A stretch of DNA of 64,000 nt from Deinandra increscens subsp. villosa (GCA_039602395.1 JBCNJP010000010.1:38139874-38203873); one strand, 5' to 3'. Positions 41,721-53,516 are shown, counted from the first letter of the stretch. Translations and numbers: made by a program. The notes: a model not told the origin generated them from the sequence alone.

Positions 41721-44437
41721 TGTGACATCCGAGAATTCCAAGGTTAACTTCCGTTAGACAATCTCCGTTAGTTACGTTATAAGTATTAACTAGGTAACTA
41801 ATGCTTAACTAGGCCGAATACGTCCACGACTCTTGGTTGATCACCAAACCCGTTCACATGTGTTTATTTATTTATTTATTTATTACCACTATGTGGAATT
41901 ATGTGCAACGTGATTTAAATGCATGATTATTATCAAAAGCATGACTATTTGTTTACTTGTTGAATTATGTGACAAATTGCTTAATTGTGTATTTACGTAT
42001 TTATTATTATTAGCATGACAAATTGCTTAAATGTGTATTTATGTGATTAATCAAGCAATTAGGGTGTATGCATTTGTTTTAATCATGGGCTAATGATGGA
42101 CTAATCATTGGGGCCCAAATCCCAATGAAAGCCCACCAAAGCTTTAGTATATAAACCAAAATAAAAACCCTAATCCTCATTTAATTCATACATCACACAA
42201 AACACACACACACACACTCCCATTCTCTCTCTCTCTATCTCTCTCTCTCGTGAACCACTTCTGGTCAGCCGTGAACCACCAAGGATCACCGTGATCTCAG
42301 CCTTGAAGATCATCCATCGAGCTTGGAAACCCAACCGTGAGTCCCATGAACTTTTTTCATGCACTTTCTTATGTGTTTTACTTTAAAGCATGACCAAACC
42401 TTCATGGAATCGTGTATGCTTCTGATATGATGCTTAGGAATGTTAAATCTAGCCTAAAGTCTGCAACTTTACGTGTAAAATCATGCCATAATGAAGATCC
42501 ATGCTAGTTAGGTCATTTTGTGCTTAAAAGTGTTCTTGGTGATTTGATGGTGAAAATCCATGTTTAAGGTGTTAAATTTGTTTGTGTAATGTTGGTAAAT
42601 GTTTATGCATGCTAGATACTGAATTATATGAAGTATGGAAGCTGTTAGATTGATTTTTGGTCGGATTTACGAGTTTTCTGCGACTAGCGAAACTGTGCAT
42701 TCGTTAGGCGAAACTGTAGTTTCGCAAACTGTTTGAATATTCTTCCAGCGACACTATACAGCGAAACTATAGTGTCGCCTGTGAAACTAAGTGTATTGCT
42801 CGAACGAAACTACCGAGCGAAACAACCAAAGACTCCTGAACGAAAGTTCAAATCAGTTTCGAGCGAACCTAGATAGCGAAACTGTGTCATCAGTTTCGAG
42901 CGAAACTATCTAGCGAAACTGTGCCTTCTATGAACGAAAGTTCAAACCAGTTTCGAGCGAATCTATGCTAGCGAAACTGTGTCATCAGTTTCGAGCGAAT
43001 CTTGCTAGCGAAACTGTGTAGCGAAACTGTGCCAGACCAAAACCCAAACTTGTGCAACTTATTTGAATGTTATGCCATGACTTACATGATTATGCAATAA
43101 TGAAACATGCTTTGATTTCTGAGTGATGTGAACCCTCGTTTATGATCAACCATCGGTGTCGTGTGTCGGTATGTCGAGTCGTAGTTCCATCGTGCTATGT
43201 TATGGGCCATAGTGACGTAGTTAGATTTTAGACACAACCTAACACCTAAGACCTTAATGTGATTATTAGGTCTTCGTTAGCAATCATAATTGGATTATTT
43301 GAAGTGTAAGCTGAGCAACCTAAGGTGAGTTTCACTAACCCTTTAATTGTGAGCCCGTTTGGGTCACAACGAATTTACTTAACAGAAAACAACGCTGACA
43401 TTTTGACGTATTGCCAAATGGGATACCTGTTATGGAAGTTGGAGTGTTTTATGGGAAACACTTGCAACTGTCCATCCTTGGGGATTCAAATGAAATCCGC
43501 AACCAACTATTTAATACTTAACCTCATTTGGGATTTCAAATGAAATCCGGAACAACCATTTTGACACTTAAACTCTTTTTAGGATTTCAAATGAAATCCA
43601 GAACAAACGGTTTTAATATGACTAGTGTAGGTTAAAGTCTAAACCAAATGATATCACATGATTTCTAAGGATGCCTTAAAACTTAAAAGTCCTCAACAAT
43701 TTAGTATCATTAATTTGCAAAGCGAGGGGATGTTGGGTAGATCTACTGAGGGTTTGACAAACCCTGCTCCGCGGTACACAAATGTGTAGCCAACCGGTTG
43801 GAGGCCGAACGGAGTTCAATATCAGCCTATTTTAGTTGTGGATCCCATGAGGAACACAACTGGAGGCACAAACCATCGGCAAATGCCGAACTCTGTTACG
43901 TCAGCTTTGGTACGAACTTCCTTAGTGCATGGAAACCGGATTAGCTACTCGCGATATCGGTTGACCGCTTTAATCTTTACTTAACTAGTGCATATTCGAT
44001 AATTCAACACTTGGCAATTGTTTTGCAAAACTATTACTTATTTATATGTTGATACATACGCTTATGAGACCGGGCCACTGCATGACATGCCCACTGTGAA
44101 CTCACCAACCGTTAGGTGGACACTTGTGTGGTTTTCACTTTTGCAGATCGCTGAGGAGTATCCACCGGAGGTTGGCATGGCACCCGAAGTTACTTATTTT
44201 CATTTTGAACTTAAATTTGGGAATTGAACAACAATTTATGTTTTTTAATTTAAGCACGTGGTTACTGCTAAGATACTCATGTTTTTCTTTCCGCTGCAAA
44301 CTCTTAAACTGTTTTATGATGAATGTTTGGACTTTACTCTGATTCGTTTAGTATTTGTAACTAATGGTTGTGGTCCTGGTTTGCTCGCACCCCTTAACGG
44401 TATAAACTCCGTTAGTGGTTAATTTAGGGGTGTGACA
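41721..44437 (+). repeat. 3' LTR of Tekay-type gypsy element
   Basis: 2,717 bp, partner of 33505-36211. Differences include a shorter TTTA run, an expanded CT-rich stretch near 42216 and scattered substitutions. The AGCGAAACTGTG array is at about 42660-43035. It ends GTGTGACA, then the TSD GTGTC. Confidence 0.94.
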
Positions 44438-45389
44438 GTGTCTATACCACTCAACACAACAACTACTTGAGGATTCAATCACACTCAAGTGTGCCAATAT
44501 TGTTGAAAACAAACAAGATAAAGGATCCATGAAAAGTTAAGAGATTTAATCCCATAATTCAACAATCTTGAAAAAGTTGACATAATACTAACCAATGTTT
44601 TTCACATAGACAAACCACTTTCTTCTTTTAAGCTATTAATCTTGCCTTCAATTTTTACCATAATGGCGATGTTGCAACTCTTACGGATTAAGGACACTTC
44701 AAATATTAAAAATCACATTTGCTTTGCTCATGGCTTGAAACAAGTCTCATCACATATCCTCCCCCTAGATTTTTGCAACAAGTCTCATCAATGTGGCATA
44801 TACACAAATAATCAACCTTGCAATATCAACCAATTAATCTTCATAATCCAACCAATAGAAAACCCCATTTGTCTTGAACATATCAACCCAAACTTGTGCA
44901 CAACTTCCATAACCATTTTACCTCATAACACGTCAGCTATAAAGAAGTAATATGATATGAAAGCATAGTTTTAAGTATACCTGAAATGTTTGAGAAACAT
45001 CGGGCTCTCGAGATGGCTAATAATGTTGGAGAAAGATATAATAGTTGATCGGATCCTTGTGATTGCAATTTGTTTCTACTCGGTGTTGACAACGAAAATA
45101 ATTATCCGAACTTGAAGAGAAGCATAAACCCATATCAGAAGCATCATCCGCTTCAAGTTCTGTTGCTTGACATAGTTCTATCTCCTCAAGAAACAAACCC
45201 ATTAATATAATGTTAGAATACTAGCAACGTCAACTGAACTTAAACAAAAACGAAGTCTGACGGCCTAACTCGGTGTCTCCGACTAGAAAGGTGGTAATTC
45301 AGATGACCTGAGTTGATTTCCGATTAAAATGGTGTTTTCCTATCACCTGAACTCTAACAGAAACATATCCAGACTGTAGCTCCGGTGAC
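44438..45389 (-). mobile_element. 3' non-coding region of SIRE-like element A (continued)
   Basis: Resumes after the gypsy insertion. AT-rich, with an internal TCCTCCCCCTAG (44756-44767) resembling another polypurine tract on the element strand. Short frames at 44642-44950 and 45017-45202 show no domain. Confidence 0.55.
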
Positions 45390-47014
45390 CTAAACACAAA
45401 AAGAAACATATCCAGAATCGAATAGAAACATATCCAGACTGTACATTGCCGTCAATTCAGGTAGAGTTAAAATGTCCTCAACTGGCATTTTACCAGTATC
45501 CCTGGACGAAACCAAGTTATCAATCCTAGGTTGATCAACCCTGGTACCCATGGCTTCTTGGCATCTGGGATTCTCTTTCTTCCGTTTCAACAGTCCTTGG
45601 TTCCAATGAAGGACCCTCAGGTGCTGATTCAGAGAAGATTTCCGTAGTTAGGGTCTTAGCTATGTTACTGCTGGCACCAAGGTCCAGTGGGGACACCTGG
45701 GCAGCAACAACCCTGTCTATATGAATCTCTTCTAAACTCCTGAGATTAACCTCCAGTGAGGAGTGGGGGATCAATGTATCAGGGTCATGATCCATTAGTA
45801 TGTTCTCATGTAATGAGGTCCGTGAGTTAATAACACCTTCAATTGGATAAGAAATGAGTACATTGTCACTCCTGGGAGATAAGAAATATAAGTAGGAAGA
45901 CCTTTCGGATGGGGATTGTGGATCCTTTGCTAATGACTCCCCCTCAATTGAAGGTTCATCCCTAAGAGATAATCCCAATTTGGTCAGTTTCCGTTTGGGC
46001 TTTTTGCCTATAACGGGGCTAGAAGCTTGGGGTTGGTCAGTGGGCATAGGTGGAGGAGACCTAGCAACCACATTTCTCTGTCTTTTGAAAATGACAGGTG
46101 GGGATTCAATTGATGAGTGAGCAAGGGTGGTAGTTTTAGCAGTGGACTTCCTCTTCTTGGAATTGTAAGTTTGTAGTATAGAGGAAGTGGGGACTGATGT
46201 GTGCTCAGATTCTATTAGGTTTATAGTCCTGTCATCATGAGCAGGTTGCTCAAGTGAAACAACACTTTCCTTTTGAACCTCAGCTTGTGTAGGTTCATCA
46301 GGAAACTGCCTCGGAATAGGCAGGGGATGGTGACTTATGTAAAGCTAGGTTAGAAAAAAGTCTTCTCATTGAGAAGTTTTTGGTGCAAATTTGAACCACC
46401 CAAATTTATTTGAGGGTATTCTTCCCTGAGAATGCAAGTTAGAAATCTAGGATACATGTAAAAATATGATGGTGTGGCATTCAGTTTTAGGGCATGAAAA
46501 ATAAGCTTGGAAAAATTAAAAGTTTCACTCATTACAACCGCATAAAATGCTGAAGCTTGCTTAGCGGCTAGTTTATCAAAATCTCCTTTCTTCGGAGTTA
46601 AGCACACCAAAATTACATGGGCAAGGAATCTCCATTTATATGGAAATTGCCCCTTTTTGATTTTCCTGCTTGTTGGTGAACCCCCATAGCCTATGGCTCT
46701 GAACAGCGGTATGTACTTCTTAGAATCCACAAAGATATATCCATCTTCATCCCTTTATTTCAATACTTTTCTAACCTTCGCCTCATCATTTTCGACTACC
46801 TTGCGTTTGACCAGAATTCCTCCATAAATTCTTCGAAAATCACCGCTTCAACTGTCCGCGCTTGATGAAGATGGGACTTTTTCAGGAACTTGATCATGCC
46901 GGTGTTAACATCGGTTTTACTAGGTAATTCGAGATATGCCACCAGATTGTGTTCCAATGGGAACTTGGAGTCACTAGCAGGCTTCTTGCCACTCGTGCTT
47001 GCTTTGGGAGCCAT
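45390..47014 (-). pseudogene. Additional ORF of SIRE-like element A
   Basis: Minus-strand blocks of one broken gene, starting at 47014 with MAPKASTSGKKPASDSKFPL and then HNLVAYLELPSKTDVNTGMI. Further blocks are IPLFRAIGYGGSPTSRKIKK with KWRFLAHVILVCL (46730-46350) and a Ser/Pro-rich part, KKPKRKLTKLGLSLRDEPS (46071-45535). This is an extra ORF downstream of pol in the sense direction, similar to plant transposon-associated proteins common in Asteraceae copia elements. Its role is unknown. The second copy is at 53521-56428. Stops and a frameshift near 46750 break it. Confidence 0.75.
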
Positions 47015-47368
47015 CGTTTATTGGATTTAGAGAGAAGATATGACGGTTTGTTGGAGGTTATGGAAAGTTTGGAGAGAATTTGGGTGTGGGTTTTGTGAGA
47101 AATGAAGAAATGATGGTAATCTAGGGCTTTTAACTTTTTCGTCGGTGATGTGGAGGAGAGAGGTTTTAACGCAACCGTTCAGTAACTGATGTGACTTATG
47201 CTTAGCGGTTTATATGGTACAACTCTTAAAAGCATGTCATTATCCCGAAGGATATTTATAGAAACCTCGGATATTTAATGGTTAAAACTTAATGGGTAAT
47301 TTAATGTGTATCTGCTTAAAAAGTTGTGCCTTCCGGGTAATTAAATGAAAAGTAACTTTTGACCTTTT
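47015..47368 (-). mobile_element. Region upstream of the additional ORF, element A
   Basis: Matches 56269-56622 of element B. It is non-coding sequence between pol and the extra ORF. It ends at 47368 where another LTR begins after CTTTT. The pol of element A is not in the window on this side. Confidence 0.65.
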
Positions 47369-48369
47369 TGTTGGATTTAGGCCCGACTAAATCAAGTACC
47401 CGACCCGGTCAAGACCCGTAAGAGTTACACCGAAGGTAACGGGTTTTAAATTCCGCTTACCTATATAACCGGCAAATTCACAAAAGAATTAATTATTTGT
47501 TTATTAACTGGTTTAATAAATAAATAAATTAATTAATTAAGCGACAAAAGACGTTAAATATTATTTACGTCTAGGACAAAGATTAATGAATTAATTAATT
47601 TAACTGATATTTGTTAAGTCTCGGTAATCAAGGAATATTTTAACACGTTTAAAATGTGTCATTTGATTAAAAGGTTCGATCAGGGATTAATTTAAATCGA
47701 GGGACCTAAAGGAAAATCAATCTGATATATTTATCTAACTGAGGGAGGCGAAACCCTAATCCTCCACAGAGAATTTTTGGCCCCTCCCTCCCTCTCTCTC
47801 GAATCCGACGCCGACCACCACCATCGACCGCCGGCGCCCTCTTGTTCTCCGGCGATTCGATCGTTCGATCACGAGAACCATAATCTGTTGATCATCGTTT
47901 TCGTCGTGGTTTCTCCTCTCGGTAGCCGCCAAGCCACGAAGCCAAAAAAACCTAGCCGCCGCCGTGCTGCCTCCGTGAGTCCGCCGCCGCCGCCCGAGTC
48001 ATCCGCCACCGCCGCCGTCGTAGCCGCGATCACTGCCGCCGCCGTAGCCGCGATCACCGCCGCAGCCCCAAGCCGGGCCACCGCAGCAACCGCGACCACC
48101 GCCGCCGCCAGAGCCGGCCACCACCTCTCCTCGCGGTCGCCGGTTCCACCCGTCAACGTCCTTAGCCGCGAACAGCCGTGACACGGCGCGTTCGCCTATC
48201 GTATGCAAACCCTAGTTTGCACCTAATCCGACGTAGGTGATTTTCTAGGTGCTCGTGTCACTGCGTGGATAATCCATGACTGCGAGGATTGTTCGATTCA
48301 CCCGTCGAATCGTAACCTGTGAAAACCTAGCGTCACCCGTTGACTTTCAGTGTCTCGAACGTGTGTTTG
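47369..48369 (+). mobile_element. LTR fragment with GC-rich leader, family unknown
   Basis: Begins TGTTGGATTTAGGC directly after element A sequence, as an LTR would. It has a TATATAA box near 47464, a CCCTAATCC start-like motif near 47755, and a CCG-rich stretch (47800-48180) that gives an alanine/proline-rich open frame (47777-48181) without a domain. The copia LTR at 48370 interrupts it. It is probably a gypsy-type LTR. Confidence 0.5.
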
Positions 48370-48719
48370 TGTTGATACCTGAGATGTGCGTCGTGTGAAG
48401 TATCAAGCAATGTACAAGATCAAGTCATTCTAGGTCTGGCCGATCTAGGTCCGAACCTGAAGTTCGGACTGGCCGAATCTGAGGTTCGGCCGAAGCTCGG
48501 CCAGCTGGGTATAAATATACGCTTGGTCTTTGTAACTAAAGGGTTCTGAGCGTGTGAGATTTCTTTATTGTGTGTTTCTGAGTGTGTATTCTCTATGTCT
48601 ATTTCTGAGTGTTTACTGATTGTAATTGTTCTTCGTTGATCAATAAAACAATCGGTTAATTACGTTTCGATGTTCGAATAGCTAGATCGAGTAGATGATT
48701 CGATGCTCACGCATTTTCA
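48370..48719 (+). mobile_element. Copia LTR, plus strand
   Basis: A 350-bp LTR, TGTTGATACCTGAG to GCATTTTCA, followed by AGTGGTATCAGAGC. The U3 holds two or more imperfect palindromes of the type CCGAACCTGAAGTTCGG (48451-48496) immediately before a TATA box, TATAAATAT (48510-48518). Same family as 6378-6761 (minus strand). Confidence 0.9.
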
Positions 48720-49230
48720 AGTGGTATCAGAGCTTTCTGGTTCACTCTACTGATCTGTGGTTGCTATTTTCGGATTTTTCAAGCGTTTTTGAAGTTTCTC
48801 GAGTTTGCTTTTGTGTTTTTCATCAATTCTATCGAGTGTTTGGTGTCAAAATTGATCCTAAATCGTTTTCTATCAGTTTTTCTGAGTCACTGCATCGAGT
48901 TTTGTCAAAATCAGTCCATTTTCACGCGTTTTCAGAAAATGTGTTCGAAGTTCGGAGTTCTCTATTAAGGCTCGGAGTAACTACTCCGAACTTGAAGTTC
49001 GGTCTATCTTCGGTGAGAGTTCGGTGAACTTTCGGTCAAGGTTCGGAGTTAAACCAAGATTCGGAAGAGGTTCGGAGCTAGATCGGAGTCTTTAGGAGTT
49101 CGGTCTGTTGATTTTGATTCGGAGCAAGTTCGGACAACGTTCGGAGTTTGGTTTTAGGTTCGGACAGAGTTCGGAGCTTGGTTACTAGTTCGGAGAGAGT
49201 TCGGACGACAGAATCTTATTTTTTCGAACG
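48720..49230 (+). repeat. Primer site and GTTCGGAG-rich leader
   Basis: The primer site TGGTATCAGAGC is at 48722-48733. The gag-proximal half (48945-49205) is a dense irregular array of GTTCGGAG and AGTTCGG units. It is the counterpart of the arrays at 5925-6150 and 27180-27425 in other copies. Confidence 0.85.
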
Positions 49231-50472
49231 ATGTCAGAATTTCACGCGTTTGCTGCAATGTAAAGTGCCATGCAAACCATGCTGAATTTTGATAATGAAA
49301 TTGGGACAAGTCAGAAAGTTCCCAAATTGTTGAAGCTTGAAGATTATCAAAATTGGAAGAAACGATTTTCGGCTTACATAAGCACGAATGATATTGATTT
49401 ATGGATTCCAATTCGAAAATTATATGAACGACCAATGGAAGATGGAGATCTTAAAGAGATTCAAGATTTCGATGAAGATGAAAGAAAAAGTTATGAGCTT
49501 GAAAAGAAAGTTTATGGTTATCTTACTATGGCTTTACCTACTGAATTGCTTCATCAATTTAGTACTTGCAAGAAATCTAAGCAATTGTGGGATGCTTTAT
49601 CCGCAAGATGTGAAGGAAATGCTGACTATAAGAAGAGTCGAAAGAAAGTCTTGAACAAAGAATTTGATAATTTTCAAAATTATGACAATGAAAACATAAC
49701 TGCTTTAGTTTCAAGATTTTCACATCTGATTAGTGAATTGAAGGTTGTTGGAATTGAAAAATCTGATGCGGATTTAAAGGAAAAGATTATGGAAGCATTA
49801 CCTGAAAAGTGGGAAAATTATGTTTTGTTACTCACTCATGACAAAGATTATTTTGCAATGACATTTCATGAGCTTACTGGAAAACTTCATGCTCGAGAAA
49901 TGGAAATGTTAAACTCAAAGAAGTCAACTGCTACCTTGCAACATCCTGAGTTGTATCATGGTGAAAATAGTGCAAGCATGAGTGCAAAGTCTAAACCAAA
50001 TCAGAATACAGCACCAAGTGTTGCTTTTATAGCTGGAGCTTCAGGAAATTCTGATAATAATTCTTCAAGAGGTTGCAATTTTACAATTCCAAATTTTTCA
50101 AGTCAAAATGCTTTTTCAGCGGAATCAACCGATGATTGTGCCAAAATGATTTCTACGTTGATTTCATCATCCTTTGGATTGATTCTAAAAAATGTTGCTG
50201 ATGCAAAGCTAACCAGTGAGGATCTTGATGCTCTTGATGATGATCAACTAACTGAATTGGATGTATTTTGGCAATATGCTATGTTGTGTCAAAGATCTAA
50301 AAGATTCTTTAAGAAGCATGGAAGGAATATTTCTGGTGATAAGTTGGGTTTTGACAAGTCCAAATTAAAATGTTATAAATGTACACAACTTGGACATTTT
50401 GCTAAAGATTGTCATCAGGCACATGCAAATAAGTCTGTTGTTCCTATGTCAGCAAAGCCTGGTTTTACTTAA
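49231..50472 (+). pseudogene. Copia gag (UBN2-type) with early stop
   Basis: ATG at 49231 (MSEFHAFAAM) is followed by an in-frame TAA at 49261-49263, where the homologue at 5867 has CAA. The frame then stays open for 400 codons: KVPKLLKLEDYQNWKKRFSA, LLHQFSTCKKSKQLWDALSA, EALPEKWENYVLLLTHDKDY, and a complete zinc knuckle CYKCTQLGHFAKDC near the end. Apart from the one stop the gene looks well kept. The element breaks off at about 50534, so the coiled-coil region and pol are absent. Confidence 0.88.
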
Positions 50473-50534
50473 CCATCTACTAGTAACACAAGCAAGACCA
50501 CTGCTTTGATTGCTCAAAATGATGGTGTATATGA

Positions 50535-50840
50535 GAACATCGAAACGTAATTAACCGATTGTTTTATTGATCAACGAAGAACAATCACAATCAGTAAACA
50601 CTCAGAAATAGACACAGAGAATACACACTCAGAAACACACACTAAAGAAATCTCACACGCTCAGAACCCTTTAGTTACAAAGACCAAGCGTATATTTATA
50701 CCCAGCTGGCCGAGCTTCGGCCGAACCTCAGATTCGGCCAGTCCGAACTTCAGGTTCGGACCTAGATCGGCCAGACCTAGAATGACTTGATCTTGTACAT
50801 TGCTTGATACTTCACACGACGCACATCTCAGGTATCAACA
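50535..50840 (-). mobile_element. Inverted partial copia LTR
   Basis: Reverse complement of most of 48370-48719. It starts within the U5/R part (GAACATCGAAACG) and ends TATCAACA at 50840, so about 45 bp of the LTR end are missing. With the plus-strand LTR it forms an inverted pair around the gag at 49231-50472. Confidence 0.9.
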
Positions 50841-51249
50841 AACTCCCCCTCGTCGTGTGCAGTATCTCTTCAATATTATCAACTTTGTATCTTCAACCAA
50901 GCTCCCCCTCAAGTGTAGAATCAGTTCGTTCAATGAAATGAATCTTCAAACGAACTCCTCCTCAACTCGATCGTAACTTGATCTGATAACATTATAGAGT
51001 ATCTCTGATCTTTTATCAACAGCTTCAGAAGACTTGAAGTAGTGGTATCTTGCACATAGCAACCTGTTCAAACATGACTACAAATTACTTGGTGCAAGAT
51101 TCACAAGTGTTATTTGTAGGTCCCATAAAATCTAGGAATTGTACTTGGAGTACAATTATTGATCGTCACTTACCTTTTGAGTGCATCATTTCTAGCAGAT
51201 CAACTGATGAAATGATTGCATGTCAATTTGGATCCTAGCCTTAATAAGC
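50841..51249 (-). mobile_element. Copia 3' internal end, minus strand
   Basis: Starts with AACTCCCCCTC, the reversed polypurine tract, then sequence resembling 22493-22690 of the gag-only element (CGTGTGCAGTATC, AGAAGACTTGAA). It stops at the N gap, so how far this minus-strand element continues is unknown. Confidence 0.75.
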
Positions 51250-51749
51250 NNNNNNNNNNNNNNNNNNNNNNNNNNNNNNNNNNNNNNNNNNNNNNNNNNN
51301 NNNNNNNNNNNNNNNNNNNNNNNNNNNNNNNNNNNNNNNNNNNNNNNNNNNNNNNNNNNNNNNNNNNNNNNNNNNNNNNNNNNNNNNNNNNNNNNNNNNN
51401 NNNNNNNNNNNNNNNNNNNNNNNNNNNNNNNNNNNNNNNNNNNNNNNNNNNNNNNNNNNNNNNNNNNNNNNNNNNNNNNNNNNNNNNNNNNNNNNNNNNN
51501 NNNNNNNNNNNNNNNNNNNNNNNNNNNNNNNNNNNNNNNNNNNNNNNNNNNNNNNNNNNNNNNNNNNNNNNNNNNNNNNNNNNNNNNNNNNNNNNNNNNN
51601 NNNNNNNNNNNNNNNNNNNNNNNNNNNNNNNNNNNNNNNNNNNNNNNNNNNNNNNNNNNNNNNNNNNNNNNNNNNNNNNNNNNNNNNNNNNNNNNNNNNN
51701 NNNNNNNNNNNNNNNNNNNNNNNNNNNNNNNNNNNNNNNNNNNNNNNNN
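51250..51749. other. Assembly gap of 500 N
   Basis: Exactly 500 unknown bases, a conventional placeholder length, so the true gap size is probably not known. Open frames that cross it are not meaningful. Confidence 0.99.
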
Positions 51750-51806
51750 TTAACCCAACAGGATGTAGAGAAGGGTTGGATATCTGACGATGCGGCTGCG
51801 CTTTAT
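51750..51806 (+). CDS. TNP1-like (transposase_24) exon, partial
   Basis: Open from the gap edge: LTQQDVEKGWISDDAAALY, then a GTAAGT donor. It joins in frame to the exon at 52313 (ALY|NEMMKM). This is the C-terminal region of the Ptta/En/Spm plant transposase-associated protein, thought to bind subterminal repeats. Confidence 0.75.
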
Positions 51807-52312
51807 GTAAGTGTACTTTAATTTTCTTATGATTTTACAAAGTTGACGAAATTAGTGGTGCGCATATATAGTTTAGTTTAGGAACATTAATATAGTTTAC
51901 TGTTCCTCATGCAATCTTGTTCCTCATGCAATCCTGGATGCTTTTATGTCTAAAGAAAAAATCTTGTGTACGAGAGCTAATGTCATCAATACATTGCAAT
52001 GCTTATGAAGGGAAAATGAGACTTTTTGCATTTTTTGTTGGATGCACTTAGTAATAGAAGTACTTTAGGTTAACCCTAACTGACTTGTGCAACAGTTACA
52101 TCTTTTGACCCGTTACACATCTCGACCAACCCACTAAATTGCCAACTCTATGAAAGATAGAACTTATGTGCAAATAAACATTACGCTTTGCAAACTGTTG
52201 TGTGTATCTTGTAATTTAGGACAAAAGCAACCTTTATTTTTTATGATTAATCTTATAGTAGGTTATTATACAACATGGATTGTACTAATTGTCTAATATG
52301 TTTCGCTTACAG

Positions 52313-52660
52313 AATGAGATGATGAAGATGAGAAAAGAGAATCCTGATCAGGGATTGATGAGCGACAAGTTGATCCTCGAGAATGTACTTGGACGATCCT
52401 CTATTCGTCTGAATGGTTGGGGACGTGATCCTGTTGCAAAGGGTTCTACTCAGAAATTGAAGCGCCCTTCGTATGACGATCTGGAGGATGAAGTTCAATC
52501 GCTGAAAGCTTTGCGTGCAACAATGAAACAAGCATTAATTGATAATAATATCTTGCTTCCACCTAGCACACCTGGAGCTTCTCAAGTTAATCGTTCAGAC
52601 TTTGATGAAGAAACTGACTATGAAGCTGAAGATGAAGATACACATGTGCTTGACAAGTAA
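52313..52660 (+). CDS. TNP1-like (transposase_24) last exon
   Basis: Follows a TTCGCTTACAG acceptor, 115 codons to TAA. Landmark GRSSIRLNGWGRDPVAKGST is typical of the conserved C-terminal part of En/Spm TNP1-like proteins. It is followed by a helical stretch and an acidic tail (DFDEETDYEAEDED). The catalytic TNP2-type transposase is not in the visible part. No stop or frameshift is seen, so this copy may be young. Confidence 0.82.
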   Translation, partial: NEMMKMRKENPDQGLMSDKLILENVLGRSSIRLNGWGRDPVAKGSTQKLKRPSYDDLEDEVQSLKALRATMKQALIDNNILLPPSTPGASQVNRSDFDEETDYEAEDEDTHVLDK

Positions 52661-52839
52661 TGTGATTGACAAGTAATTTGGTGACTCATGATTCTGTTTA
52701 TATAACTTTTAGTGACTTATGATACTATTTTGCTTTGTTTCTTTTAGTAGTTCGTATTTGTGGATTGAATGTAAACAATGCTTTTTAGATGTTATGCATC
52801 GGTTATTATGGAATTTACCTACATATATTGTGTCTTATA

Positions 52840-53516
52840 TGTACACATAAATATATAATACCAACATATGTTTATTTCAATCTACACATAATGAAATCAA
52901 TAACTACATAAAAAATAATGTTAACTACACATAATATTATAATTAACCACACATTTATTTAATGAAATTGCAGTGGCTTAACTACACATAATAATATGTT
53001 TTACCTACACATATATTTTGTGGGTATATCCTACTATATACCTACACATAATATGTGTAGATAAAATTATATATACCATGTCAGCATCAACGTCAGCTGC
53101 CATGTCACTATAATATACCTACACATAGTATGTGTAGGTAAAAATGTATCTGCCATGTCAGCATCCACGTCAAATGCCATGTCATTGTTATATACCTACA
53201 CATAATATACCTACACATAGTATGTGTAGGTAAAAGCCTCTGCCATGTCAGTATCCACCACGCGCCACGCGCTTCTTATTTGAAGAAAATGTAACGCTTT
53301 TACCAACACATACTAGTACTTTTAACTACACATATATGTGTGGGTAAAATCGACCATATACCTACACATAAAAAATGTGTAGGTATAGACATTTATCTTC
53401 AGTGCTCCGGCCACACATACTCACACTTAATTTATGTGTAGGTACAAACAAATACCCATGAATTATACCCATTTGCCCACACATATCATGTGTGGGTGAA
53501 CACCCTAATTTCTTGT
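52840..53516. repeat. CACTA subterminal repeats (ACCTACACATA)
   Basis: Many direct and inverted copies of ACCTACACATA / TATGTGTAGGTA, several paired as near-palindromes, with spacers such as GCCATGTCAGCATCCACGTCA. This is the usual binding array near the terminus of CACTA elements. The family differs from that of the element at 7267. Confidence 0.88.

Larger units (their letters stand above)
33505..44437 (+). mobile_element. Tekay-type gypsy retrotransposon, near full length
   Basis: A 10,933-bp element with TSD GTGTC at 33500-33504 and 44438-44442. LTRs are 33505-36211 (2,707 bp) and 41721-44437 (2,717 bp), TGTGACATCC to GTGTGACA, with roughly 30 substitutions by eye (about 1.2%). Primer site at 36214, gag, protease, RT, RNase H, integrase and chromodomain in gypsy order, polypurine tract at 41709-41720. 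Long LTRs and a C-terminal chromodomain fit the Tekay/Del chromovirus clade. Four in-frame stops make it defective. Confidence 0.95.

Noticed and set aside
47777..48181. 134-codon proline/alanine-rich frame as a host gene
   Set aside because: It is a low-complexity product of CCG-rich LTR leader sequence, has open frames on both strands and no domain.
52840..53516. CRISPR-like array
   Set aside because: The repeats are short, occur in both orientations and precede a CACTA terminus, and the window is eukaryotic.
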